Shown: positions 23,801-33,656, counted from the stretch's first letter. The stretch is 64,000 nt of DNA from Nocardia testacea NBRC 100365 (GCF_000308775.1 NZ_BAGJ01000027.1:82141-146140); one strand, 5' to 3'. Notes: generated by a model not told the origin, from the letters alone. Program-made: numbers and translations.

Positions 23801-25596
23801 GGTGTCGATCGCCGGGCGCGCGGCCACGACCGCCGCGAGCACCCGGACCGCGTCGGCGAGATCGGCACCGGTGACCAGGTCGGCGGTCCACGGCGCCGCG
23901 GCCGTGGGATCGTCGACGGCGACCCCGATATCGGCGAGCGCCAGCGCAGCCAAGGTATCGACCGCGTCGGTGTCCGGATGCAGCGCCGAGATCAACAGCA
24001 CCGGGCCACGATCGGCGCGCAGTTCGCGGACGAGGTCGACCAGGCCGGTACCCGGGTCGTAGGCGGCGGTGACGGAGGCGCCGAGTTCCTCGGTGCCGCC
24101 CACATTGCGCAGCACCACCCGCGCCCCGGTACGCCGGGCGGTCTCGAGGAGCGGAATCGCGCAGGGGTCCAGTTCCCATCCGATCGTCACGGTGGCCACC
24201 ACCGTCGCGTCCACGAGCAGATCGGCCCGGTCGGTCCCCGGCACCGCGGCTCCGAGACGGTCGTGCCACCGCAGGGCGGCGCCGGCGAAACCGACGTCGT
24301 CGGCGGACGCGGGGATCTGCTCGCCGTGCAGCAGGGCATCGGCGATTTCGAACACCCGCCCCCGGTCCCACCCCGGAACCGGCACCTCGACTTCCAATAC
24401 GGCTCGGGTGTCGCCGCGCAGCGCCGCGCCGTCGACGACCACCACCCGGACCCGGTCGAGACGGCGCAACACCGCCGGGTCCAGCACCAATGAGCCCGCC
24501 TTCGCCAATCCGCGGCCGAGGACGAGTGCGTAGGCCTCCCGGCCCATATGCGCCGCCTTCGGTATCCCGGCCAGCAGCGTATCGGCGATATCGTCGGCGG
24601 TGCCGCCGCCGAGCAGCGTGCCCGCGGCCGCCACGAGCGATCCGTTGGCGGCTTGTTCGGCGTACTCCTCGACCGGCCCGCCCGCCGGGGTGGCGGCCGT
24701 ATCCGCGGGCACCGGCCGGGGTTCGGCCCCGAGGCGCGCCGCCGCGAAGATCGCCGCGGGAGCCGGGCAACGGGGCCGCGTCGCCGCCGCGAGCCCGGGT
24801 TCACGCGCACCCCAGGTCTGCCGGCGTGCCAGTGCCTCGGAGATCTGGGCGGTTCGCGCGACGAGATCCAGCAGCGGCGCGGCGGGTGCCCGGCCGAGTC
24901 CGTGCGCGGCGGCGGAGAACATGGTGGTCAGCAGATCGGTCCCGGCGCGTCCGAGCTTCGACTCCAGCAGCGCGACGATCCGCGGCTGATGATTGATCAC
25001 CGCCGCGGCGGCCCGGGCGGCCCGCGGGCCCGGGGAAACCGGCCCAGCCACCCGATCACCGACGCGCCGATCGCCAGGGCATCGGCCACCGCGGCCGCCG
25101 CCGGTACCGCGACCGCCAGCGGGTCTCCGGGATCGGTGACGAGCCCGCGTTGCCGCGTTCCCGGTTCCGGACCGGTGCCCGGCAGGTCGGCGCCGGTGCG
25201 GATCGCGCGGCGGATCTCGTCCGGATCCGCCGCCTCCGCCAGTTCGATCACCAGTCGCCCGAGTATGTCCTCGATATGCGCGGAGACGACACCGGACCCG
25301 GCGGCGACCAGCTCTTCGAGCTGCGTGCGCCCTTCGGCACCGTTCGTCCACAGCGGGATCCGGTCGAGATCGACGTGTAGCCTGCGTCCGGACGCCCACA
25401 CCGGCGGAACGCCCTCTTCGTCCGTGCCGCCGCGCGGCGGACCGCCGAGCACGACGCGGGCCCACTCCCGAACCGGCCCGACCGCCGGCCCGACGAGCGC
25501 CGGCGCGACCAGCGCGGTAGCGGATCCGATGCGCACGGTCGACGCCATCGCCCCGGTCACGAGCCGCGCCAACCCAGCGATATCGATACCCCGCAT
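20882..25596 (-). CDS. CtpI-like giant cation-translocating P-type ATPase, with one frameshift near 25010-25040
   Basis: Integral membrane ATPase pumping an unidentified cation, like mycobacterial CtpI (about 1600 residues). With one base restored the product is 1571 residues. The downstream frame holds the actuator motif TGESVPV, the membrane motif PEGLPL, the phosphorylation motif DKTGTLTLNR and the hinge GDGANDAAAI, followed by C-terminal membrane segments ending PATMSERDHR. The first 190 or so residues (MRGIDIAGLARLV onward, ATG at 25596) lie in another frame that runs into a stop at 24997. Homology in the two frames meets at a GC-rich stretch around 25010-25040 where one base seems to be missing. 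No N-terminal heavy-metal CxxC domain is visible, which fits CtpI rather than CopA. The frameshift may be real or a sequencing slip. Confidence 0.85.
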
Positions 25597-25774
25597 GCGC
25601 TCAGGCTTCCCGAGTGATCGGTCGCTGCATTCGGGCGAGTGTAGGCGCGGGAAAAGGGAGCCCGGGAGGCGCGCGCCACCCGTTGCGGTATCGGAATCCA
25701 ACTGTGCACAGGGTGCGTCGACACGGTCGGCCCCGATGTTCCACCCCCTTCCCGGTCGCGGCCGGGAAGCGGGG

Positions 25775-27049
25775 TCACTCGCTGATGTGATCGAACCGGA
25801 CGGGCAGGTGCCGAGGTCCGCGGAAGATCTGGCTGCGCCGGTAGGGCGGCGGGTCGACGATCAGACCGGGAGCGGCGACGCGGCGTACGAAGGTTTCCAG
25901 TGCGAGGTTGACCTCCAGCCGGGCGAGCGGGCCACCGATACAGGTGTGGATACCGCTGCCCCAGCCGAAGTGCTCGTTGTCGGGACGTCGCATATCGAAG
26001 CGGTCGGGGTCGGGGAATCGGGCGGGGTCTCGGTTCGCGGCGGCGTAGACCAGGTGGACCGCGGCGCCTTCCGGGATGGTGGTGCCGCCGATATCGATAT
26101 CGGCTGTGGCGCTGCGGCTGGGGAAGAACTGCACTGCCGCCTGGAGCCGCTGGACCTCTTCGATCGCGCGCGGAATGAGCTCGGGGCGGCTGCGTACCCG
26201 CTCATAGGCCCCCGGATTGCGCAGCAGCGTCAGAACACAGTTGGAAATTGTGTTGACCGTCGAGTCGTGACCGGCGACGAGCAGCAACCTTGCGTTGGAC
26301 AACACATACTCGAGTGGCATCGGACCGTCGGGGCCGTCGTCGTGGATCATCGCGGACACCAGTCCGGGCCGGGGCTCGCGCCGCACGCGTTCGATCAGAT
26401 CGGTCAGGTATCGCGTGAGCGCGGCACGGCCGGCGCGGGCCTTCTCGGCGCGCTCTCGCCCCGCCGCGGTGGCTGCGTCCGGACCCACATCCGTACCGGT
26501 CAGCATGTCGTGGATCCAGACATGGAAGGTGGGCTCGTCGGCGATCGGGATCCCGAGGATCTCGCAGATCACGGTCACCGGCACCGGGTAGGCGTAGTCG
26601 TCGACCACGTCCAGCCGGGTCCGGCCGTCGGCGGCGATACGGTCGAGCAGCCGGTTGCACAGTGCGACGATGCCGGGCTCGGCGCCCGGGATGACATCGG
26701 GGGCGTGCGGTGGGCCGAAGTGGCGGGTCACCTGGCGGCGGGCCCGATCGTGCTCGGGGGGATCGGTCACGATGAGGCTGGGTACCCGGCCGTAGACCGG
26801 CAGGTCCGGGGTGCCGGCCTCCGGGTCGGCGCCTGCTGCCGCGAGGGCGGCGCCCACGGGGCTGCGGGCGATATCGGAGCTGACCCTGGGGTCGTGCGCC
26901 AGGGCGAGCACTTCCCAGTAGCCGGTCACCACGTACAGGTTGTCGGCGACTCGCGCGACCGGGGTCCGGCGCAGCCGGTCGAAGAACGGGTACGGGTCGG
27001 CGCGGTGTTCGTACTTCATCGCCTCGGCCCAGGCGGTTGCGGCGGTCAT
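25775..27049 (-). CDS. Cytochrome P450, last gene of a ferredoxin / reductase / P450 operon
   Basis: Soluble haem monooxygenase of 424 residues. It has the I-helix motif AGHDST, the K-helix EEVQRLQ (ExxR-like, with Gln rather than Arg at the fourth place as I read it), and the haem loop FGWGSGIHTCIGGPLARLE with Cys370. The chosen ATG has GGGAG just upstream. An earlier in-frame start at 27082 would run into the preceding gene. It begins 2 bp after the reductase stop, so translation is coupled and its electrons surely come from that pair. The substrate cannot be read from sequence. The lack of the usual ExxR arginine would be unusual and should be checked against an alignment. Confidence 0.9.
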   Translation of the reverse strand: MTAATAWAEAMKYEHRADPYPFFDRLRRTPVARVADNLYVVTGYWEVLALAHDPRVSSDIARSPVGAALAAAGADPEAGTPDLPVYGRVPSLIVTDPPEHDRARRQVTRHFGPPHAPDVIPGAEPGIVALCNRLLDRIAADGRTRLDVVDDYAYPVPVTVICEILGIPIADEPTFHVWIHDMLTGTDVGPDAATAAGRERAEKARAGRAALTRYLTDLIERVRREPRPGLVSAMIHDDGPDGPMPLEYVLSNARLLLVAGHDSTVNTISNCVLTLLRNPGAYERVRSRPELIPRAIEEVQRLQAAVQFFPSRSATADIDIGGTTIPEGAAVHLVYAAANRDPARFPDPDRFDMRRPDNEHFGWGSGIHTCIGGPLARLEVNLALETFVRRVAAPGLIVDPPPYRRSQIFRGPRHLPVRFDHISE

Positions 27050-27051
27050 GC

Positions 27052-28455
27052 CTACTCCCTCGGTCGCTGGAACTCGGCGCACCGCGAAGTGGGGTCGTGG
27101 CCGGTCAGCACCACATCGGGGATTCCGGTCGGCACCCGCGGATCGGGGAAACGGGCCGGCACCGGGCCCGGGTCGGCGGCCCGGTCATAGCCCGGCGGTG
27201 GTGGTGGGAAGGGCGCGGAGCGTTCGATCATGGCCGCGTAGTACTGCAACCACTTGCCGTGATCGAAGGTCACCGCCCCGACGGTCCGGCCCCGATGGCC
27301 GTAGGCCGCGGCGAAGCGATAGTCACCGGGGCAGCCCTGTGTGACCGCGATTTCGTCGGCGAAGGAACACACCCCGATCCCCTTGATGTTCACCCCGAAC
27401 TGGGCCGACCAGTATGCGGGCAGCGGCAGATGCGGTCGCCGTTCGGTCTCCAGGCCGAGCATGTTGTTCGCGGCGACCTGGGCCCCGCAGACGGCGTTGT
27501 CCCAGTGTTCCATCGAGATGAACTGGTACTCGTACAGCACATGCGGCTGGCGCGCGACGTCTCCGGCCACGAAGATGTTGTCGGTCACCACCCCGTTGAT
27601 ATCGAACGCGCGACAGCCCGCGTCGCAGCCGACGCCCCAGAAGCCGGCGGCCAGCCCGGCGCCGGCCAGCCACTCGACATTGCGGATCGACCCCAGCGAC
27701 GCCACCACCACGTCGGCGTCCACCGTGGTCCCGTCCGACAGCCGGGCGCGACGGACCCGGCCGCTCGCGTCGCCGTCGAGTGCGCGGACCGACACTCCGG
27801 TCCGCAGGTCGACGCCCGCGTCACGCTGCAGCCGAGCGGTGATCTCGGCGATTACCCCGCCCAGCGGTCCGACCAGTGGTCCCTCGCCGCGCTCGGTCAC
27901 GGTCACCGGCAGTCCCAGCGTGCGGCATGCCGAGGCGATCTCCGAGCCGACGAACCCCGAGCCGACGACAAGCACCCGCTGCGGGCCCTCGCGTAATGCC
28001 GCCTGTAGCCGGGCCGCGTCATCGCAGGTGCGCAAGGTGAACACTCCCTGCAGGGCGCCCTCGGCCGGATCGGGCCACGGCCGTGCCCGGACACCGGTGG
28101 CGATCAGCAGCCGGTCGTAGGGCACCGTGTCCCCGGTGGCCAGCAGAACCTGCCGGTTCACCCGGTCCAGCCCGGTCGCGGCCACACCCAGCCGCCAGTC
28201 GGCCTCGACGGCGCGCAGACGCGGTAGCGCGGTGTGATCGGCGCGCACCCGGCCCCCGAGGACTTGTTTGGACAGCGGCGGCCGGTCGTAGGGCCGGTGT
28301 GGTTCGTCACCGATGAGGGTCAACGGTCCGCGGAAACCGCGCTCCCGCAATGCCTCCGCGGCCCGCAGTCCCGCCAGTGAGGCACCCACGATCACAATGC
28401 GACCCTCGGCCCGGAACGTCCTGACCAGATCACCGACCAGCGACGCGGTGCTCAT
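27052..28455 (-). CDS. FAD-dependent ferredoxin reductase (putidaredoxin / rubredoxin reductase-like)
   Basis: Flavoprotein of 467 residues that passes electrons from NAD(P)H to the adjacent ferredoxin. Motifs: N-terminal FAD fold IVIVGASLAGLRAAEAL, NAD(P)H fold VLVVGSGFVGSEIASAC, and C-terminal FAD motif DNIFVAGDVAR. The ATG at 28455 overlaps the ferredoxin stop as ATGA. The C-terminus carries about 40 Pro-rich residues beyond the usual family end (APFPPPPPGYDRAADPG onward), which may be a linker or docking tail. Together with its neighbours it makes a complete class I P450 electron chain. Confidence 0.92.
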   Translation of the reverse strand: MSTASLVGDLVRTFRAEGRIVIVGASLAGLRAAEALRERGFRGPLTLIGDEPHRPYDRPPLSKQVLGGRVRADHTALPRLRAVEADWRLGVAATGLDRVNRQVLLATGDTVPYDRLLIATGVRARPWPDPAEGALQGVFTLRTCDDAARLQAALREGPQRVLVVGSGFVGSEIASACRTLGLPVTVTERGEGPLVGPLGGVIAEITARLQRDAGVDLRTGVSVRALDGDASGRVRRARLSDGTTVDADVVVASLGSIRNVEWLAGAGLAAGFWGVGCDAGCRAFDINGVVTDNIFVAGDVARQPHVLYEYQFISMEHWDNAVCGAQVAANNMLGLETERRPHLPLPAYWSAQFGVNIKGIGVCSFADEIAVTQGCPGDYRFAAAYGHRGRTVGAVTFDHGKWLQYYAAMIERSAPFPPPPPGYDRAADPGPVPARFPDPRVPTGIPDVVLTGHDPTSRCAEFQRPRE

Positions 28456-28670
28456 ATCGCCGGGCCCTCCGCTTCGGGATCGCAGGTCTCCACCAGGATC
28501 GCCTGTACCGGGCACGCCGCCGCGGCCCGTAACACCCGCCGGCGCTGTGTGTCGTCGGGCTCGGGGTCGTACACCAACGCCTCTTCGCCCAGCAGCTCGA
28601 GCACATCAGGTGCCAGCGGGACGCACTGCGCATACCCCTGGCACCGATTCAGGTCGACGACGATACGCAT
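28452..28670 (-). CDS. Single-cluster ferredoxin, [3Fe-4S] type
   Basis: A 72-residue acidic ferredoxin with the pattern Cys10-x5-Cys16 (CQGYAQC) and Cys53-Pro, typical of [3Fe-4S] ferredoxins that feed actinobacterial P450s. Tyr13 stands where a second cluster cysteine would be in a 4Fe-4S protein. ATG at 28670 gives MRIVVDLNRC, the usual family start; another ATG at 28685 is possible, and neither has a strong ribosome binding site. Its stop overlaps the reductase start by 4 bp. Confidence 0.92.
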   Translation of the reverse strand: MRIVVDLNRCQGYAQCVPLAPDVLELLGEEALVYDPEPDDTQRRRVLRAAAACPVQAILVETCDPEAEGPAI

Positions 28671-28904
28671 GATCGGAACTTTCATCCGAGCCGTGTCCTG
28701 GTCCCCGACGAGACCGCCGGGGGCGGAGAAACTGCACGCGCCCACCAGGGCCGACGTGAACATCCGGGAGACGATCACGCCCGAATATCGACCGGGTGGA
28801 CACCGCACCGGAGACCCGCTGCCGAGGTCTCGTCGATCCGACCGACAACCACCCGCGGTCTCCAGTCTCCCACACACCACCGCTCGAAGGCGCCTGTTCG
28901 TCCC

Positions 28905-29012
28905 CTCCTCGCCCGGACCGGTGTCCTCGAGCAGATAGCCGCCGGCGCCCGCCCGGATCGCCGCGACGATATCGTCGTCCTCGTCGAACGTCGCCGACAC
29001 CACCATCCGCAC
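28905..29012 (-). pseudogene. Relic of a NarL/LuxR-type response regulator receiver domain
   Basis: One frame reads VRMVVSATFDEDDDIVAAIR followed by AGAGGYLLEDTGPGEE. This is the well-known beta4 to alpha5 region of NarL-family receivers (compare the usual TTFDEDEYVLAALRAGA and GFLLKDT). Upstream, the phosphoacceptor part cannot be found in any frame; downstream, no helix-turn-helix is visible. The fragment lies in a 726-bp stretch (28686-29411) with no other gene, upstream of the ferredoxin operon. Part of that stretch probably serves as the operon promoter. Confidence 0.6.
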
Positions 29013-29411
29013 CCCGCGCAGGGCGGTGTCGGGTCGGCGACGATCTGCCGGGATGCGTCCGAGAAAGCCGCCAACTCGCTGCGCCGAGCCACTTCGGTCC
29101 TGCCACGCTTCATGATCAACACTTCGCCCAAGCGCGTCGGCCACCACAGCGCAGCACCGGCAGAGCCCCGAGGGCTCCGAGCGCAGCGCGGTCCCTCCGA
29201 CCGCTCTGTCCCGGACAACCGTCGCCGATACCGCCCTGATGCGGGACGGCCGGGACCGGGTCCGGGCCTCGGCCATATGCTCGACCCGCGACGCCGAACC
29301 GCCGTCGTACCCCCGCCCTGCCCGACGGCTACGAGCCGATCGCCGCGAGCAAACGCGCGGGCCGGACGATCTCGTGCCTCCCACCCGGGCCGGTGACGCT
29401 CCCTGGGCGAA

Positions 29412-29858
29412 TCATCCGATGGCGGCGAAGTTCATGCGCATCCATGGGATCCACGTGCCGGTGCCGGGGTCACGTTCCCACAGCGCGGACATCGACGATC
29501 GGTCTTCGGACGGCCGGAGAGTACTGCGTATTCCTTCGCCGTCGAAGAGCCAGGACCCATCGGCGTTCGGGCGTGCCGTCATGGTGCTGTACTGACCGGA
29601 TGCGTCGAAGGCCCGCATCGCGTAGGTACCTGCCTGCGGGTCGTGGTCGCCGATCAGTTCGAGAGCCCGAGTGCGCTCGCCGCCCATCATCACGTCGACG
29701 CGGTGCAGGATCCAGCCGCGTCCGGTCATCCACTCGTATTCGTCTGTGCCCTCGATTTTCATCGTCTTCCGGCCTTGCTCGTCGAGGACGACACCGGATG
29801 TCTGCCACCGACCGATGATCGTTTCGAACCGGAGCATCGCGTGGACGGGTGTGGCCAT
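29412..29858 (-). CDS. DUF1579-like protein of unknown function
   Basis: Cytosolic protein of 148 residues with the layout of DUF1579 family members: an N-terminal segment with FETIIGRWQTSG, a middle YEWMTGRGWILHRVDVMMG, and alternating beta strands ending MSALWERDPGTGTWIPWMRM. These proteins adopt a lipocalin-like barrel; biochemical roles are not established. It has no signal peptide. It is a single gene, with no operon partner within 200 bp. Confidence 0.7.
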   Translation of the reverse strand: MATPVHAMLRFETIIGRWQTSGVVLDEQGRKTMKIEGTDEYEWMTGRGWILHRVDVMMGGERTRALELIGDHDPQAGTYAMRAFDASGQYSTMTARPNADGSWLFDGEGIRSTLRPSEDRSSMSALWERDPGTGTWIPWMRMNFAAIG

Positions 29859-30060
29859 AGGAGATTCTCACTTCGCTCGGACGCCGGACACGCTCGGCCC
29901 CGAGCACGGCATTACACCGACGCTCGGGCGGTGCGCTCGTGGAGTAGACGAGCTGGACCGAGCGAAATCATCGGCGCTTCCGATTTTCGGTGAACATGTG
30001 AGTCCTCATCCGGCCAACAGGGACTCGACGGCACTTTGCGCCGGGTTCGTACTCAGCAGG

Positions 30061-30513
30061 TCACGGCTCGTATTCGGGCACGAGAGTGGTCACAGCCGAT
30101 TGCCACGGGACAGCCGAGGCCCAGCCGACAAGGGGCATGGTCTCGTCGTAGTGCGGAGCGAACTGCGCGACGTCGACCGTGGGCATCTGGTGGTTCAGAC
30201 CGCGGACGTGGTCGAGGAACGTCTCGGGCAGCGAGACATGGTGGGTTTCCAGGTAGTGCGAAAAGTCCAGACGCCACAACCAGGTGCCGTCGGTCACCAG
30301 GGACGAGCATCCGGGAGAGTTCCGGTGGTAGCTGCCGGTGATGACGTCACGCCCGGATTCCATGACGTCCAACACAACGTAGCCGGCGTCCAGGTAGGCG
30401 ACCAGTTCCGCCTCGTCCGGCTCACCGACGGGCAGGACGGCGTCGCGAATCGACCCATTCGTCCGGCTGCACTGGCTGTCCAGTTCGTCGTAGAAACCCA
30501 GCAAACCCAGCAC
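30061..30513 (-). CDS. Hypothetical protein
   Basis: A 150-residue protein beginning at GTG with a clear AAGGAG site about 6 bases upstream, which supports it as real. The N-terminal half carries a GEPDEAELVAYLDAGYVVLDVMES segment; the centre is rich in aromatic residues and His (LWRLDFSHYLETHHV). No transmembrane segment or catalytic motif is seen. Similar short proteins occur as orphan genes in Streptomyces and Nocardia, but I cannot name a family. Confidence 0.6.
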   Translation of the reverse strand: MLGLLGFYDELDSQCSRTNGSIRDAVLPVGEPDEAELVAYLDAGYVVLDVMESGRDVITGSYHRNSPGCSSLVTDGTWLWRLDFSHYLETHHVSLPETFLDHVRGLNHQMPTVDVAQFAPHYDETMPLVGWASAVPWQSAVTTLVPEYEP

Positions 30514-30900
30514 CGCAACTCCTTCGACGAGCCGTTCCGCCCTGCTGAAATGGGGTGCGGCCGTATGTCAGGTGCGTGATGACAAACGATCATGCGGTGG
30601 CCGCAGGATACAGCGTAGACGGGCTGGTCGGCACCGTCCCGCGCACCGCGCGATGAAGAAACGCGCGAAACGTGGCGTTTGTGGCGGATTCACACGGCAG
30701 CACGAGACCGTGGTGAAAAGTCCGAACCCGACGCTCGGTGGCCGGGCAGCCCGCCGGAACATATATCCTCGAGTCACCCGGCCAGCGTGCATGCCAACGC
30801 ATTTCGCCGAGAACGAGAACGGCGGGCGCGCGGCGGGTTTCTGCGTGTCTTCGACGGCGATGACCCGAAGGCATATTCACCGATCTCGAGAGGTAGCTCT
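30514..30900. other. Intergenic region upstream of the secreted lipase
   Basis: 387 bp without a supported gene. It separates two divergent genes and must hold both promoters. A short perfect dyad AAACG-tgg-CGTTT lies near 30667-30683, and an AT-richer patch (ACATATATCC) lies near 30761. Neither is strong enough to assign. Confidence 0.4.
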
Positions 30901-32283
30901 ATGAATTGGGTCCGTGCGCGAAGAGGTCTCGCGCGGGCGTTGACAGGTGTGACCACGGCATGCTGCCTGGTCCTGGTGGGACAACCTTCGGCGGTCGCCG
31001 AGGAGGTACCGCAGCCGCCGGCCCCCTCCGGCCTGCAGCGCGGTATCGACGACGCCCTCCCCGCGCCGCCACTGCCGGCCGCACCCACACCGCCCATCGG
31101 CGATCTGCCACCGCAACTGGCAGCACTGTGGCACGCGGTGCAGTCCCCGCCGACGGGGGACCCGGTCTTCGATACGTGGCCGGCCGGACTGGACCGGATG
31201 GCCGCCGGCGCGGTCATCGAACAACGTGACATCACCGCGATCGCCGCACCGCGGATCGACGCGCCGATCGGCCGGGCCGTACTGCTGAAGTTCCGCTCGA
31301 CGACCGCGGCGGGGGCGCCCTCCTTCGGCACGGCCACGCTGGTGGTTCCGGCGGCGGCGTGGACCGGCCCCGGCGGCCGGCCGGTCCTGGTGGACAACAA
31401 GCCGATCAACTCCCTCGGCCTGCGATGTACGCCCGGCTATGCGATGGCGCACGGAGAGGACGGCACCAGCAGCAGTGCCATCGACGCCTTGACGCCGACG
31501 ACCGCGTCGGCGGTGAACCGTGGGTACGCCGTACTGATTCCCGATCACGAGGGCCCGTTCATGGCCTATGCGGAACCGAATGTCGCCGCACACGTCGTTC
31601 TCGACAGCATCCGCGCGGTGCGCTCGCTGCCCGGCTCCGAGTTCACCACCGGCCGTTTCGCGCTGACCGGATACTCCGGGGGCGCGATCGCCTCGTACGC
31701 GGCGGCCATGCTGCTCGGCGACTACGCGCCCGAACTGGCCGATGTGGTGGTGGGCGCGTCGATGGGTGGACTGGTCACCGACAACAGGGTCGTCGCCAAC
31801 AGCTTCGACGGTAGGTTCGCCTCCGGCGTGCTGCTGGCGGTCGTACTCGCCTACGCCCGCGAACACCCCGAAATCCTCGACAACATGAACCATCTCGCCC
31901 AGTGGGTGGCGACCTCGCCGATCAACAATGTCTGCGGCGAGGCGCTCGGCCCCCTGGGTGTGGTCGGGATACCGCTCGAAATCGCCGCGAATATTCCGCA
32001 CCCCCTCGACAGCGCCGTTGCCGACGAGATCTTCGCGCGCACCGATCTCAGTGATCGGACCTCGGCGGTGCCGCTGTACATCTACCACGCCGCCCACGAT
32101 CTCTGGATTCCGCTCGCGGGGGCACAGCAGCTGTATCGCACCCAGTGCGCCCGCGGTGTCGCCGCGGTCTTCCGCAGCGAACCGGGTGAGCACGTGAGTG
32201 GTCTGACCACCGGATTCCCCGGGGCCTTCGACTGGCTCGACGCGCGGCTACGCGGCGAGCCCGCGCCCAGCGAGTGCTCCTAG
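30901..32283 (+). CDS. Secreted lipase, LIP (secretory lipase) family
   Basis: Exported alpha/beta-hydrolase of 460 residues, likely acting on acylglycerols or other lipid esters outside the cell. The ATG has GAGAGG about 8 bases upstream and opens a Sec signal peptide (basic n-region, hydrophobic core ending near PSAVAEE). A Pro-rich linker follows. Catalytic elements: nucleophile elbow GYSGG, acid in the AAHDLW segment, histidine in GEHVSG. The DNKPINSLGLRC and 'DHEGP' segments match the family. Two relatives lie in this window: the chimeric gene at 56134 and the gene at 62769. Confidence 0.9.
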   Translation: MNWVRARRGLARALTGVTTACCLVLVGQPSAVAEEVPQPPAPSGLQRGIDDALPAPPLPAAPTPPIGDLPPQLAALWHAVQSPPTGDPVFDTWPAGLDRMAAGAVIEQRDITAIAAPRIDAPIGRAVLLKFRSTTAAGAPSFGTATLVVPAAAWTGPGGRPVLVDNKPINSLGLRCTPGYAMAHGEDGTSSSAIDALTPTTASAVNRGYAVLIPDHEGPFMAYAEPNVAAHVVLDSIRAVRSLPGSEFTTGRFALTGYSGGAIASYAAAMLLGDYAPELADVVVGASMGGLVTDNRVVANSFDGRFASGVLLAVVLAYAREHPEILDNMNHLAQWVATSPINNVCGEALGPLGVVGIPLEIAANIPHPLDSAVADEIFARTDLSDRTSAVPLYIYHAAHDLWIPLAGAQQLYRTQCARGVAAVFRSEPGEHVSGLTTGFPGAFDWLDARLRGEPAPSECS

Positions 32284-32356
32284 GCAGGCGAACCACAGCG
32301 ACGTTCGCGGCCCGCACACAGCCGGGTCACCGCTCCCGCACCGTCGCGGGGCGGGC

Positions 32357-32391
32357 CCGGCGCCTCGGTTGTGCGGACGGGCCGGCGCCGG
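32357..32391. terminator. Weak candidate terminator between convergent genes
   Basis: An 8-bp dyad (CCGGCGCC / GGCGCCGG) with a 19-nt loop lies in the 254-bp gap between the lipase stop and the livM-like stop. The GC-rich context makes chance dyads likely. Confidence 0.25.
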
Positions 32392-32537
32392 AGAACAGCC
32401 GTGCACGACCGTGTCGGGTGGTACGGCGCCGATCTCGGGGTGCGGCTGCCGGCCGTAGCCGTACCTGAGCCTGCGCGGCCCGGTAACGCTCGCTCGGAAC
32501 CCGGACGTGACGGCGGCCGCCGGCCGAGCGAACACGC

Positions 32538-33656
32538 TCACGAGGTGCGCAGGTCGGTGGCGACGGGTTCGCCGGGCGGGAGTTTCCCCTCCATCCGGGT
32601 CGGCTCTCCGGCAGGGGCGGTCCCGCCGTGCTTCGCCGCGGCGGGACCGCCGGGCCGGCCGCCGGGGACGCGGGCGATCACCGGCCCGAGGGCCCGCCGC
32701 ACGAGGCTGATCACCCCGTAGGGCAGGACGAAGATGAACAGGATCAACGCCACACCGTAGGTGATACCGGCCGCCGACTGGTTGATGTCGGCGGTCCACT
32801 GCGGGACGTACACGACGAAGAAGGCGCCGAACACCACTCCGGGCACGGTGCCGAGCCCTCCGACGACGATCATCGTGATGAACGCGATCGCGAGCGGCAG
32901 CCCGAAGGCCTCCGGGCCCACGTACTGGACCACGAAACTGTAGAGCACACCGCCGACCCCGGCGAGCGCGGCACTGAACGCGAAGACCGTAGTCTTGGTC
33001 CGGGTGGTGGATACGCCCAGGGTGGTGGCGACCGCTTCGTAGTCGCGGATACCGATGAGCGAGCGCCCGATCCGGCCGGTGGCGAGTCTGCGCACCACCA
33101 GGTACGCGACGAGCGCCACGACCAGGCACAGATAGTAGACCCACTGGTCCCGGGCCAGTCCGGTGAACTCGGGAGCCTCGGCGCCGAAGATATTGATCCC
33201 CGCCTGCCCGTCGGTGATGTGCTCGAACCGTTTGATGACCGCAGGCGTCACCAGCGCCAACCCGAGTGTGGCGAGGGCCAATTGGAGTCCGTGCAGCCGC
33301 AGCGCCGGCAGGCCGAACAGATAGCCGACGAGATAGCCTGCCGCGAACGCGATCGGAATCAGCAGCAGATACGGCACCCCGTGGTTCTCCACCAGCACCG
33401 CGCTCAGGTACGCGCCGAGCGCGAAGAAGAAGCCGTGACCCAGCGAGATCTGGCCGGTATTGCCCGTCAACAGATTCAGCCCGAGCCCGACCACGATGTA
33501 AACCAGGACCATCGAGCGGTCGAAGTTCACATACGGCGCGGATACCAGCGGCGCCACCGCCGCGACTGCGACGACCAGGATCACCGTGGCGCGGGAGAGC
33601 CACAGCGGCGCATCCAGTTCGGCCTGGGGACGACGCAGGAGTTGGAGCAGTCTCAT
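32538..33656 (-). CDS. Branched-chain amino-acid-type ABC transporter permease, LivM family
   Basis: Inner-membrane permease of 372 residues with about nine hydrophobic segments. It shows the LivM hallmark GLGLNLLTGNTGQISLGHG near residue 58 and the cytoplasmic EAA-type loop IGRSLIGIRDYEAVATTLGV. The last 50 residues are a Pro/Gly-rich cytoplasmic tail. The ATG at 33656 overlaps the LivH-like stop by 4 bp (ATGA), so the pair is translationally coupled. Its ATPase partner LivG and the binding protein are broken upstream, so the permease probably no longer works as the usual uptake system. Confidence 0.9.
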   Translation of the reverse strand: MRLLQLLRRPQAELDAPLWLSRATVILVVAVAAVAPLVSAPYVNFDRSMVLVYIVVGLGLNLLTGNTGQISLGHGFFFALGAYLSAVLVENHGVPYLLLIPIAFAAGYLVGYLFGLPALRLHGLQLALATLGLALVTPAVIKRFEHITDGQAGINIFGAEAPEFTGLARDQWVYYLCLVVALVAYLVVRRLATGRIGRSLIGIRDYEAVATTLGVSTTRTKTTVFAFSAALAGVGGVLYSFVVQYVGPEAFGLPLAIAFITMIVVGGLGTVPGVVFGAFFVVYVPQWTADINQSAAGITYGVALILFIFVLPYGVISLVRRALGPVIARVPGGRPGGPAAAKHGGTAPAGEPTRMEGKLPPGEPVATDLRTS

